Notes under the pieces: generated by a model
What the model saw: the letters and a program-made list of their open reading frames with translations, nothing else
The model's database searches: none
What the model was told of the DNA's origin: nothing
From: Dyella psychrodurans
GTDB lineage: Bacteria > Pseudomonadota > Gammaproteobacteria > Xanthomonadales > Rhodanobacteraceae
Direction: 5' to 3'
DNA length: 64,000 nucleotides
NCBI RefSeq assembly: GCF_003363265.1
Contig: NZ_QRBF01000009.1
Coordinates: forward strand, 54,783-118,782
Shown: positions 8,374 through 16,919 of the stretch, in pieces
Layout of the letters: each line of letters opens with the position of its first letter
How positions within the stretch are numbered: position 1 is the stretch's first letter
Made by a program: the position numbers and the translations under genes

Positions 8374-10119
8374 ATGAAAGCCGTCGCCGCCGAGATTGCC
8401 TCGGCCGAACTCGATGCCCTGATACCGCCGCACGGCGGCGTGCTGCGCGATCTTTACCTTCCCACCACTGAAGCCGCGGCGCTCAAGCGCCACAGCGCGT
8501 CGCTGCCGCAATGGACGCTCAATCAGCGCCAGTTGTGCGATCTCGAATTGCTGCTCAACGGTGGTTTTTCGCCCTTGCAAGGTTTTCTCGGGCGCGCGGA
8601 TTACGATCGTGTCGTCAAGGAGATGCGCCTCGCCGACGGCACGCTTTGGCCGATGCCGATTACCCTGGATGTCGACGAAGCCTTCGCGGCCAGCCTGCCG
8701 GAAGGCGCGCAGATCAGCCTCAACGATGTGCAGGGCACGCCGCTGGCCGTGTTGACGGTGGAAGACGTCTATTTCCCCGATCGCATTGCCGAAGCGCGGT
8801 TCGTCTTCGGAACCACCGATCGCACGCATCCGGGCGTGGCCGAGCTGCTCGATCGCACGGGCCCGGTGTACCTGGGCGGTCGCCTGCAGGGCATCCAGCC
8901 GCCGGCGCATTACGACTTCGCGGCGCTTCGCCACAGTCCGCGCCAGTTGCGCGATTGGTTCCGCCAGCACGGCTGGGACCGCATCGTGGCGTTTCAGACC
9001 CGCAATCCCATGCATCGCGCGCACCGCGAACTGACCTTGCGCGCTGCCGAACAGGTCGGCGCGAAATTGTTGATCCAGCCGTCTGTGGGGCGCACCAAGC
9101 CTGGCGACGTGGATCACTACACGCGCGTACGCTGCTATCGCGCGTTGCTCGAAAACTATCCGCGAGACCGCGCCACCCTGTCGTTGCTGCCGCTCGCCAT
9201 GCGCATGGGCGGTCCGCGCGAGGCGCTGTGGCACGCGATCATTCGCAAGAATTACGGTGCCAGCCATTTCATTGTGGGTCGCGACCATGCCGGTCCGGGC
9301 AAGGGCACGGATGGCAAGCCTTTCTACGATCCCTACGACGCACAACGCCTTCTCGCCGCGCATGAACACGAGCTTGGGATTCGCATCGTGCCCTTCCCCG
9401 CCATGGTCTACGCGGCGAACCGCGACACCTATCTGCCGCAGACCGAAGTGAGCAGCCAGGACGACATTCGCGACATCTCCGGCACGGAACTGCGGCGGCG
9501 ACTGCATAGCGGCGAAGCGATACCGGAGTGGTTTACGTTCCCCGAAGTCGTCGACATTCTGCGCGAGCGGCACCCCGCGAACGCGCGGCAAGGCTACACG
9601 CTGTTTTTCACGGGACTTTCCGGTTCGGGCAAGTCCACGCTCGCTCAGGCTGTGCTGGCGCGCTTGCTGGAGACGGGCAGCCGCCCGGTCACCGTGCTCG
9701 ACGGCGACGAGGTGCGGCGGCATCTATCCAAGGGATTGGGTTTTTCGCGCGAGGACCGCGACGCCAACATCACGCGCATCGGTTACGTGGCAAGCGAAGT
9801 CGTGCGTCACGGCGGCATTGCGATCTGTGCACCGATTGCACCTTACGCGGGAGCGCGTGCCGATGCGCGCCAGCTGGTGCAGGCGCATGGCCGCTTTGTC
9901 GAAATCCATGTATCCACGCCGCTCGAAGTGTGCGAAGCACGCGACCGGAAGGGACTTTATGCGGCGGCACGCGCGGGCAAGATCAAGGGCTTCACCGGCA
10001 TCGACGATCCGTACGAGGTTCCCTCGTCGCCGGAGCTGCGCGTCGATACCAGCCAGCTTTCCGTGGGGGAAGCGGCGGAACGCGTGGTGGAATGGCTGCG
10101 TGAGCAGGCGCTTGCGTGA
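8374..10119 (+). CDS. sat-cysC: Bifunctional ATP sulfurylase / APS kinase (Sat-CysC fusion)
   Basis: This 581-residue fusion makes PAPS from sulfate in two steps. Residues about 1-390 form a homomeric Sat-type ATP sulfurylase, with the nucleotide motif QTRNPMHRAH (208-217) and IVGRDHAGPG. Residues about 400-581 form an APS kinase with an intact P-loop GLSGSGKST (414-422), the DGDEVRRHLSKGLGF loop and KGFTGIDDPYEVP. The order, sulfurylase then kinase, resembles fungal enzymes, but here the kinase motifs are complete. It replaces the usual CysD/CysN pair. It lies 50 bp after cysH with a good AAGGA site before the ATG, probably in the same transcript. Confidence 0.95.
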   Translation: MKAVAAEIASAELDALIPPHGGVLRDLYLPTTEAAALKRHSASLPQWTLNQRQLCDLELLLNGGFSPLQGFLGRADYDRVVKEMRLADGTLWPMPITLDVDEAFAASLPEGAQISLNDVQGTPLAVLTVEDVYFPDRIAEARFVFGTTDRTHPGVAELLDRTGPVYLGGRLQGIQPPAHYDFAALRHSPRQLRDWFRQHGWDRIVAFQTRNPMHRAHRELTLRAAEQVGAKLLIQPSVGRTKPGDVDHYTRVRCYRALLENYPRDRATLSLLPLAMRMGGPREALWHAIIRKNYGASHFIVGRDHAGPGKGTDGKPFYDPYDAQRLLAAHEHELGIRIVPFPAMVYAANRDTYLPQTEVSSQDDIRDISGTELRRRLHSGEAIPEWFTFPEVVDILRERHPANARQGYTLFFTGLSGSGKSTLAQAVLARLLETGSRPVTVLDGDEVRRHLSKGLGFSREDRDANITRIGYVASEVVRHGGIAICAPIAPYAGARADARQLVQAHGRFVEIHVSTPLEVCEARDRKGLYAAARAGKIKGFTGIDDPYEVPSSPELRVDTSQLSVGEAAERVVEWLREQALA

Positions 10120-10126
10120 TCAAAAC

Positions 10127-10154
10127 CGACATCCCGGCAAAAGCCGGGATGTCG
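10127..10154. terminator. Perfect hairpin after the sat-cysC gene (REP-like)
   Basis: CGACATCCCGGC, a loop of four A residues, and GCCGGGATGTCG form a perfect 12-bp stem eight bases after the stop. There is no strong T tract. The core (ATCCCGGC/GCCGGGAT) recurs at 36324 and, in a variant, at 44043 and 62465, so it is probably a dispersed REP-like palindrome that may also end transcription. Confidence 0.6.
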
Positions 10155-10199
10155 TTGAGCAGGCATGCGGTGTTGTCGGGAATGCCAGGACGTCGTCGA

Positions 10200-11207
10200 T
10201 CAGGCGGCACGCGAGGCCACACGCCGCGTGCCGCGCTGCTGCAACTCGCTCCACAACGGCGGCACGGGCCAGTTGGGCTCCGCATGACCTGCGACGACGC
10301 GCCGCAGCTCCGCTTCGTCGATCTGCGGCGCGACGAACCGGGCAAGCTGCGCCACGTAGCTGCGCAGTACGTGATCGCGGCGCAAAACCAGCCAACTGGT
10401 GCACACGGGCAACAGATCATCGATATCGAGCGTGACCAGTTCGCGCGCATCGCCCGCACCGATGGCCATTTCGGCCAGGATGCCGACGCCGAGGCCCGCC
10501 AGCACATAGGTCTTGATCAGGTCGGCATCGGCCGAGGTGCACGCGATGCGCGGGGCATGCCCCGCTGCCGCGAACGCGCGACGCAGCGACGATTCCGGCA
10601 GCAGCGAGGACTCGTAGCTGACCAGCGGGTGCTCCGCCAGATCCTGGATACGCAAGGGGCGACCCAACTTCGCCAGCGGATGCCCGTGGGGAACCACCGC
10701 GCGGCGATACCAGCGGAACAACGGCACGGCGATACCGCCTTCCGGCGCATGGCCGCTGGTACTGACGATCACCAGGTCCACTTCACCGCTTTCGAACGAG
10801 CCGATGATGCGGCCCTCTCCCTGCGGACGGATGTGCACGCCAAGGTCGGGGTAGTGCTGCTTGAGCCTGGCGATGGCATCGGGCAATACGAAGCGCGCCT
10901 GAGTGTGCGTGGTGGCCAGCGACAGCTCGCCGTGCGCCTCTTCGCGCAGGTTGGCCGCGAGCGCGCGGATGTTGCGTGCCTCGTGCAGGATGCTGCGTGC
11001 GCGTTCCAGCACCTGGCCGCCGGCCGGCGTCACCGCATCCAGGCTCTTGCCGCGCCGGGTGAACACCTGGAAACCGAGCTCGCCTTCGAGCTGCTTGAGC
11101 TGCTTGCTGATGCCCGACTGGGTGGCGTGGACGTTGTCGGCCGCGAGCGTGATGTTAAGACCGGCGTCGGCGATGGCGACGATGTAGCGAAGTTGCGTGA
11201 GGGTCAT
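10200..11207 (-). CDS. cysB: CysB/Cbl-type LysR regulator of sulfur assimilation
   Basis: This 335-residue LysR-family regulator has an N-terminal winged helix starting MTLTQLRYIVAIADAGLN, with the CysB-specific helix HATQSGISKQLKQLE, and an inducer-binding domain from about residue 90. In enteric bacteria CysB activates sulfate-assimilation genes with N-acetylserine as inducer. The start at 11207 matches the family N-terminus; an in-frame upstream ATG would add 55 atypical residues. It faces away from cysG across a 294-bp gap with met-box-like repeats. CysB and Cbl are not separable from sequence alone, but the location favours CysB. Confidence 0.9.
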   Translation of the reverse strand: MTLTQLRYIVAIADAGLNITLAADNVHATQSGISKQLKQLEGELGFQVFTRRGKSLDAVTPAGGQVLERARSILHEARNIRALAANLREEAHGELSLATTHTQARFVLPDAIARLKQHYPDLGVHIRPQGEGRIIGSFESGEVDLVIVSTSGHAPEGGIAVPLFRWYRRAVVPHGHPLAKLGRPLRIQDLAEHPLVSYESSLLPESSLRRAFAAAGHAPRIACTSADADLIKTYVLAGLGVGILAEMAIGAGDARELVTLDIDDLLPVCTSWLVLRRDHVLRSYVAQLARFVAPQIDEAELRRVVAGHAEPNWPVPPLWSELQQRGTRRVASRAA

Positions 11208-11358
11208 GAGGTCGATTCCAGGATGGACGGCGTGCAGGGCTGTGCGTTGCGCATGGCGCAGCACATACAGCTCACGGACCACCCTGGACGGCGTTTCATC
11301 ATGCTCTCCGCTATCGGCTCTATGCCGGTCGTCGCTCGACCTTAACACAGCGTTATTT

Positions 11359-11382
11359 GGACGTCTATACATCTATCTGTCC
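11359..11382. promoter_or_regulatory. Met-box-like octamer array between cysB and cysG
   Basis: Three adjacent octamers, GGACGTCT (11359-11366), ATACATCT (11367-11374) and ATCTGTCC (11375-11382), match AGACGTCT at 7, 6 and 4 of 8 positions. The array is in the same register as the pair before cysJ. It could serve the divergent cysB and cysG promoters. It is weaker than the cysJ site; its support comes from the repeated context. Confidence 0.45.
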
Positions 11383-11501
11383 CTATATTTTCCCTATCCG
11401 GGCTATGCCATGCAGGCATATCGTCGGTCCTAGCAACCATTTCCACGTTTGCGGAAGCAGCGTTAGCGTGGTGGTCCACTTCCTTTGCGCAGACTCTCAC
11501 C

Positions 11502-12938
11502 ATGCAGCTGTACCCGCTTTTCGCCGACCTGACCGATCGTCCCGTGCTGGTGGTGGGCGGTGGCGACGTGGCGGCCCGAAAGGCGGCTATGCTGCTGCGG
11601 GCCGGCGCCCGGGTCACGGTCGGCGCGCCGATGCTGGGTCCCGAATTGCGCGAACTGGTGCAGCAAGGACGCGTCGCGTACCGGGCCGGGGCCTATCAAT
11701 CGGAGTGGCTCGCAGGTGTCTGGCTGGTGATCGCCGCCACGCGCTCTCGACCTCTCAACGCACGCATTGCTGCGGACGGCCATTCGCAACAGCGTCTCGT
11801 GAATGTGGTGGACGATCCCGTGCTCTCCAGCTTCCAGGTACCGGCCGTCATCGATCGATCGCCACTGCTGGTGGCGATCTCGAGCAGCGGCACGGCGCCG
11901 GTACTCGCGCGCCGCCTGCGCGAGCGCATCGAAAGCCTGCTCGATCCCGCTTTGGGGCCGCTGTTGCAATTGGCGCAACGCTATCGCGCGCGCATACGCG
12001 CTCGCCATGCCGATCTCGCCTCGCGTCGTCGCTTTTACGATTGGCTGCATGATGGCCCCGTGCGCGCATTGCTGCGCGCATCGCATCCCGTGCATGCCGA
12101 ACAGCAATTGGTTGCAGCGTTATCCCAGCGCCACGAACCGAAAGCGCAAGGATCGGTGGTGCTGGTTGGCGCGGGACCGGGCGATCCGGGTTTGCTTACG
12201 CTGCGTGCATTGCGTGCACTGAACGAAGCGGACGTCATCTTGCACGATGCATTGGTCGACGCGCAGATACTGGATCTCGCGCGTCGCGATGCCGTGCAGA
12301 TTGCCGTAGGCAAACGCAGTGGCGGTGTGCATACGCCACAGGAAACCATCCACGCATTGCTGCTTGAACACGCACGTGCCGGTCGACGCGTGGTGCGCCT
12401 GAAAGGCGGCGATCCCTTTGTTTTCGGCCGCGGCGGCGAGGAACTCGAATTTCTGCGGGCACACGGCATCGTCTATGAGGTGGTGCCGGGCATCACCGCA
12501 GCGCTTGCATGCGCTGCGTTCAGCGGCGTGCCGCTGACGCACCGCGATCACGCGCAATCCGTGCGGCTCGTTACCGCGCAATGCCAGCACGCGCTCACCG
12601 AGTTGAACTGGGGCGAACTCGCCCAGGAACGCCAGACGTTGGCCGTCTATATGGGCGTGAACAAACTCGACGAACTGACCCGGCAGCTTCTCGCGCATGG
12701 ACGCGCACCCACGACACCTTTCGCGCTGGTCGAGAACGGTTCGCTGCCCAGCCAGCGCACGCTTGTCGGCGCGCTTCACGACCTGCCTTCACTTGCCGCA
12801 CGGCACGCGATTCGCGCGCCGGCCTTACTCATTCTGGGCGAGGTCGCCGCGCTCGCCGATGCGTCGCACTGGCACGGCGAATTGCTCGGCGCGCTTCCAC
12901 ACCCGGCGTCCACGGCCACGCTGGCCGATGCGGCATGA
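11502..12938 (+). CDS. cysG: Siroheme synthase CysG (trifunctional)
   Basis: This 478-residue enzyme converts uroporphyrinogen III to siroheme, the cofactor of CysI. The N-terminal domain (about 1-210) is the NAD-dependent precorrin-2 dehydrogenase/ferrochelatase, with [13 protein letters not shown] and [17 protein letters not shown]. The C-terminal domain (about 215-460) is the SAM-dependent uroporphyrinogen methyltransferase, with [33 protein letters not shown] and [10 protein letters not shown]. It is divergent from cysB and its location completes the sulfite-reduction module. The Shine-Dalgarno site is weak. Confidence 0.96.
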   Translation: MQLYPLFADLTDRPVLVVGGGDVAARKAAMLLRAGARVTVGAPMLGPELRELVQQGRVAYRAGAYQSEWLAGVWLVIAATRSRPLNARIAADGHSQQRLVNVVDDPVLSSFQVPAVIDRSPLLVAISSSGTAPVLARRLRERIESLLDPALGPLLQLAQRYRARIRARHADLASRRRFYDWLHDGPVRALLRASHPVHAEQQLVAALSQRHEPKAQGSVVLVGAGPGDPGLLTLRALRALNEADVILHDALVDAQILDLARRDAVQIAVGKRSGGVHTPQETIHALLLEHARAGRRVVRLKGGDPFVFGRGGEELEFLRAHGIVYEVVPGITAALACAAFSGVPLTHRDHAQSVRLVTAQCQHALTELNWGELAQERQTLAVYMGVNKLDELTRQLLAHGRAPTTPFALVENGSLPSQRTLVGALHDLPSLAARHAIRAPALLILGEVAALADASHWHGELLGALPHPASTATLADAA

Positions 12939-13203
12939 CTCGCTGCAACCAAGGCTGGCGCACGCTCAAGCCATACCTGCGTTTATTGCGGTTCAGTAAC
13001 ACGCAGCACTGATCGAACGACATCGCTGGACAACGGAACGGGCTGGGCGCCATGGGGGCTCGGCTCTTTTTGTTTTTACTTTCCGCAGGTTAGTCAAAAA
13101 CAGGACCGAATCCGGGCAGGCACCGGCCGGCAGGCCTGACAACCGATTCATGTCAATCGCGTTACAGTGCGCATTCCCCAGGCATGACAGGTCGTCAGAC
13201 TGC

Positions 13204-15105
13204 ATGGCTCCCGCTCACTCGACTCATCTTTCGAAACGCAGCATCGCCGGCCGCATCGCCCTGGTCGCGGCCATGGTGGTTGCGTTCGTCCTGCTGACCG
13301 GCCTGCTCGACGGCAACGACGGTGTCGCGGCTTCGCAGTTGCTCACCCAGCCGGCATTTCCGCTGGCCAACGCGATGCCCGGCGTACTGGCGGCGTTGTT
13401 GTTGCTGGTGATGACGCGGCGGGCCTTCTTGTCGTTCGGATTGGCGTATCTGGCGCAGGCCGTGATGTACGGCGTGAACGCGCTGAAAGTCGCCAACCTG
13501 GGAACGCCCCTCGTGCCGGCCGACTTCCGCATGGTCGGCCAGTTGCGCAAGGGCGGCATGCATATCCTCGGCAGCTACCTGCCCCATAGCCCATGGCCGT
13601 ATCTGGCCATCCTTGGCGGCATCGCGCTGGTCTTGGCCTTGTGGCGGCTGGAACCTCCGTTGTTTGCCCCTCGCACCGGCGGCAGGCGTCTGGTCGGCGG
13701 TAGCGTACTGGCCGCCGTGCTGGGAACGCTGGTTCTGGGCGTCCCGGGCTGGGGCAATCTGTACAACGGCCACAAACTTTGGCTCGAGCCCTGGTCCGCC
13801 GCGGCCACGGCCAGCCATTCCGGCCTGGTCAGTTCGCTGGTGATGTTCCATCTGCAGGATCGACATACCAAGCAGAAGGCCGACCCGACGGCCGTGGGCG
13901 ACCTGTTGCAGACCACCGGGGACGCGGTGCGTGCACGCATGCAGACACCGGCGGACCCGAACACCGCCATGCCCGACATCGTGGTGATACAGAGCGAATC
14001 GTTCTTCGATCCGAGCATCGTGCGCGGATACGAGCATGCCAATCTCACGCCCAACCTCACCCGCCTCGCCGCGGGAGGCATGAGCGGTCCGCTGCATGTA
14101 CCCACTTACGGCGGCGGCACCATCCGTACCGAGTTCGAAGTACTGACCGGCCTGTCGCTGCGCTACTTCAGCAACATGCAGTTCCCGTATCTGCAATTGA
14201 ACGACAAAGTCGTGCCAAGCATGGTGCGCATCCTGCGTTCGCACGGTTATGAAACCGTGGCCCTTCACGGCAACGATCCCACGTTCTGGAACCGCAATAC
14301 CGCCTTCAAGGCGCTGGGTTTCGATCGCTTCGTGTCGCAATCGAGCTTCCCGGCCGACGCAGCCATGGACGGCAAGTACATGGCGGATAGCGCGATGACC
14401 GACGAGATCATGGCGCAACTCAAAGATTCGGGGCCGCCGCAGTTCCTGTTCGCGATCAGCCTGGAAGCGCACGGTCCTTACGATGTAACGCCCAACGACG
14501 CGGCCGCACGCGACGCGATTCCGGTGCCCGCCTCCGTCGGCCCGCAAGACAAGATCCAGATGCAGAATTATCTGTATCACATGCAACATGCCGATCAGGA
14601 ACTGGGGCGTCTCGCAGCACTGATGTCGCAACGCAGCCGCCCCACCTTGCTGCTGTTCTACGGCGACCACCTGCCTGGCCTTACCGGCGCGTACCGCGCG
14701 ACAGGCTTTGTGGACGGACAGGACATGCTGACCGAGCCCGGCGCGTGGCTGCTGATCGATCCGCGCAACCCCGGCAATGCGCAGCGGGTCGACATGGCCT
14801 CGTGGATGCTGCCGGGGCTGCTGCTGGAACGCGCAGGCATTCACGACGATGCGTATTTCGCACTGACGCAAGTGCTCGCACCATCATTGGCGCAGCTCAC
14901 CCGCGCACCCGGCGCGACACCGCCGCCTACCGATGCGCAGCAACAGGTGTTCGACAAAGACATGGCAAGCGTTGCGGTGCTGCGCATGAAGGGCAAGCTG
15001 GACAAGTTGTTGCCGGCCAGGTTGTTGCCAACGTCCACGGCTGTCGCGCAAGAACGAAATGCAGACTCGACGCCGTCCATGGGCGCGATGGGCATGCATC
15101 GATAG
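13204..15105 (+). CDS. Membrane-bound sulfatase-family protein (LTA synthase / MdoB-like)
   Basis: This 633-residue protein has about four to five hydrophobic segments in the first 200 residues and an extracytoplasmic alkaline-phosphatase-like domain. DIVVIQSESFFDP supplies the metal-binding and nucleophile region, PTYGGGTIRTEFEVLTGL follows, and FYGDHLPG gives the late metal ligands. Relatives transfer phosphoglycerol or phosphoethanolamine groups to glycans or lipids (LtaS, OpgB). ATG 13204 is chosen over the longer frame from 13150 because the protein then begins close to its first membrane segment. The C-terminal 60 residues look low in complexity. The substrate is unknown; it is not obviously linked to the sulfur genes. 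Confidence 0.8.
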   Translation: MAPAHSTHLSKRSIAGRIALVAAMVVAFVLLTGLLDGNDGVAASQLLTQPAFPLANAMPGVLAALLLLVMTRRAFLSFGLAYLAQAVMYGVNALKVANLGTPLVPADFRMVGQLRKGGMHILGSYLPHSPWPYLAILGGIALVLALWRLEPPLFAPRTGGRRLVGGSVLAAVLGTLVLGVPGWGNLYNGHKLWLEPWSAAATASHSGLVSSLVMFHLQDRHTKQKADPTAVGDLLQTTGDAVRARMQTPADPNTAMPDIVVIQSESFFDPSIVRGYEHANLTPNLTRLAAGGMSGPLHVPTYGGGTIRTEFEVLTGLSLRYFSNMQFPYLQLNDKVVPSMVRILRSHGYETVALHGNDPTFWNRNTAFKALGFDRFVSQSSFPADAAMDGKYMADSAMTDEIMAQLKDSGPPQFLFAISLEAHGPYDVTPNDAAARDAIPVPASVGPQDKIQMQNYLYHMQHADQELGRLAALMSQRSRPTLLLFYGDHLPGLTGAYRATGFVDGQDMLTEPGAWLLIDPRNPGNAQRVDMASWMLPGLLLERAGIHDDAYFALTQVLAPSLAQLTRAPGATPPPTDAQQQVFDKDMASVAVLRMKGKLDKLLPARLLPTSTAVAQERNADSTPSMGAMGMHR

Positions 15106-15120
15106 ACAGCGGCGGTCCAA

Positions 15121-15146
15121 CGAGGGGTCTTCGAGGAGAACCCTCG
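15121..15146. terminator. Weak hairpin between convergent genes
   Basis: CGAGGG (15121-15126) pairs with CCCTCG (15141-15146), and the stem continues past a mismatch. It lies between two genes ending towards each other. No T tract follows, so this is only a possible bidirectional terminator. Confidence 0.3.
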
Positions 15147-15158
15147 CCGAAGCTGCGG

Positions 15159-15638
15159 TTACGGCATGCCGTCCTGGTTGGTCAGAACGTCGCCGGCGTC
15201 GAAATGACCCAATGCGTTGGGCGATGAATCCCCCAAATCATCCGTGCGCGTCCAGGACCTGATCCAGCGCCCCTGCGGATCGAACGCCAGCATCGTCGAG
15301 TATCGAATTTTGTGGCGCTTGGGGAGTGCCGAGCCCGTTTCGGGAATGCGATCGCCGTTAACGTCCTCGTTGCGAATTTTGACGTAGGCGATGACCTGAT
15401 TTCCGGATGGCGTACGCACTGCACCTGCCGGCTTTCCAAGCGTGGCTTCCGCCTGGTCGATGGTGGTGACGCCAGGTTGAAACGATGCAAGGGTCGCGGG
15501 ATTCACGGCGTACACCATGACACTTGGCCTGGCGCTGGACGAAGCGCTCTGCGATGAGGCGGGAGCGGTACCGCCGGATGTACTGCATCCGGCCAGTGCG
15601 GTACCTGCAATAGCTATCGCTGCCATGAACTTGTTCAT
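15159..15638 (-). CDS. Small outer-membrane-type lipoprotein, function unknown
   Basis: This 159-residue protein opens with a lipoprotein signal peptide and a clear lipobox (LAGC, cysteine at about residue 18). An AGGAGG site seven bases before ATG 15638 decides the start. A serine-rich linker (about 24-40) leads to a compact domain with FQPGVTTIDQAEATLGKP, which resembles the opening helix-turn of BamE/SmpA-like folds, then IRYSTMLAFDPQGRW. I infer a BamE-like fold but not a function. It stands alone, convergent with the sulfatase gene. Confidence 0.75.
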   Translation of the reverse strand: MNKFMAAIAIAGTALAGCSTSGGTAPASSQSASSSARPSVMVYAVNPATLASFQPGVTTIDQAEATLGKPAGAVRTPSGNQVIAYVKIRNEDVNGDRIPETGSALPKRHKIRYSTMLAFDPQGRWIRSWTRTDDLGDSSPNALGHFDAGDVLTNQDGMP

Positions 15639-15876
15639 AGACCCTCCTGCCACGTCATTTATTACGGTCGCAAACACCAAGAAAACAGAGTCCGACTACG
15701 GATCTCCTTTTTTGCGGGTCTGGTTCGCGTTCTCGGGCGCGTGGATGGAAGCCTCTCCCAAGCCGGTCATCCAGCGACTTCCTGAGCTCACAGTAAGACG
15801 GTCATGTGGAATATTCAACGGATACGGAAGGCCGTCGGCGCCGGTGGCGCTCCAACCACCGGAACGCAGGCAAGTT

Positions 15877-16917
15877 TCAGTGCATGCCATGTTTGCGTCG
15901 AAAGTCCTGGGAAGCCGCCTGGGCTTTGGCAATACGTTCGTCGTCGAGGGGATGATTGGACAGATAACGCAGCTGATGAGATCCCGACAGTTCGGGATGC
16001 GCCTGCTCCAGTGCATGCATGGCATCGGCAAACGCGATGGGGTCGATGCCCTGCTGGGCCAGCGCCTTAAAGGCAAAGTCGTCCGCATCGGCTTCAAAAG
16101 CGCGCGAATAGTGATTGTCGAGCAGGAAGACGGGAATCGCGGCCGTGACGCCTCCCAGCGATGTCACATCGCCCGCCAGCATGCCGAACACGACGACGAT
16201 GCCGGAACTGCGCAACACTTCCCGCATCATGTGGTGATGCGCTTGATGGCCCAGCTCGTGCGCCGCCACGGCCAGAAACGAACGATCATCGGGCAGCACA
16301 TTCACAAGAGCGTCCGTGAACACCACGGTGCCATCGGGTAACGCGAAAGCGTTGGCACCCACCGCGGGCGCGTTGTAGAAAGCGACGTGCACCGGCGGCA
16401 ATCCGGGTAGGGCGCGCACGAACTGGTCGAACACTTCCCGCAGATGATCGCGTTTGCCGGCAGGCAGTGTCGTGGGCAGAAGCACCCGGCCGCGCAGCAA
16501 CGCAAGCGATTGTTGCCCCATCACCATTTCCAGCCGATGCGGCAGATGAGAAGCAACACGGTCGGCCGTCCATGGCAGGACGTATTCGAACAGTCCGATC
16601 AGCGCGAGCACGACCACCACGACACTGGTGATCGCGATCGACCGCATGCGCTCCAATCGATCGACGGCACGCTCGATGCGGTGATGCCGTGCGAACCAGT
16701 CGTCCGGCATGTCGTCGTGGGCAACCTGCAGTTGCGCGCCGCCCGGCAAAGCCAGGGTGAAAGGCACGCCGATCACCGGGGCGCTCGATGCAATATCAGA
16801 CAGCGGTGCGGTGCCGTCTATGCCGTTGCCGCACCAGCTGAGGCGATCGTCCAGGCGCGATATCACAACCGGCGTGGCACGCGTTGTTCGTCCGTCGTGG
16901 TAAATGCCCGGCACCAT
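15877..16917 (-). CDS. M48-family membrane metallopeptidase
   Basis: This 346-residue zinc protease is anchored by one membrane segment at about 94-113. The catalytic motif HELGH is at residues 220-224, and the third zinc ligand is probably E275 in SRAFEADADDF. The N-terminal 90 residues form an extra domain, and the first residues do not look like a signal peptide. It starts two bases after the stop of the YjgN-like gene, so the pair is co-transcribed. DUF898/YjgN membrane proteins and M48 peptidases are often neighbours. The substrate is unknown; a membrane quality-control role is inferred by analogy with HtpX. Confidence 0.88.
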   Translation of the reverse strand: MVPGIYHDGRTTRATPVVISRLDDRLSWCGNGIDGTAPLSDIASSAPVIGVPFTLALPGGAQLQVAHDDMPDDWFARHHRIERAVDRLERMRSIAITSVVVVVLALIGLFEYVLPWTADRVASHLPHRLEMVMGQQSLALLRGRVLLPTTLPAGKRDHLREVFDQFVRALPGLPPVHVAFYNAPAVGANAFALPDGTVVFTDALVNVLPDDRSFLAVAAHELGHQAHHHMMREVLRSSGIVVVFGMLAGDVTSLGGVTAAIPVFLLDNHYSRAFEADADDFAFKALAQQGIDPIAFADAMHALEQAHPELSGSHQLRYLSNHPLDDERIAKAQAASQDFRRKHGMH

Positions 16918-16919
16918 GG

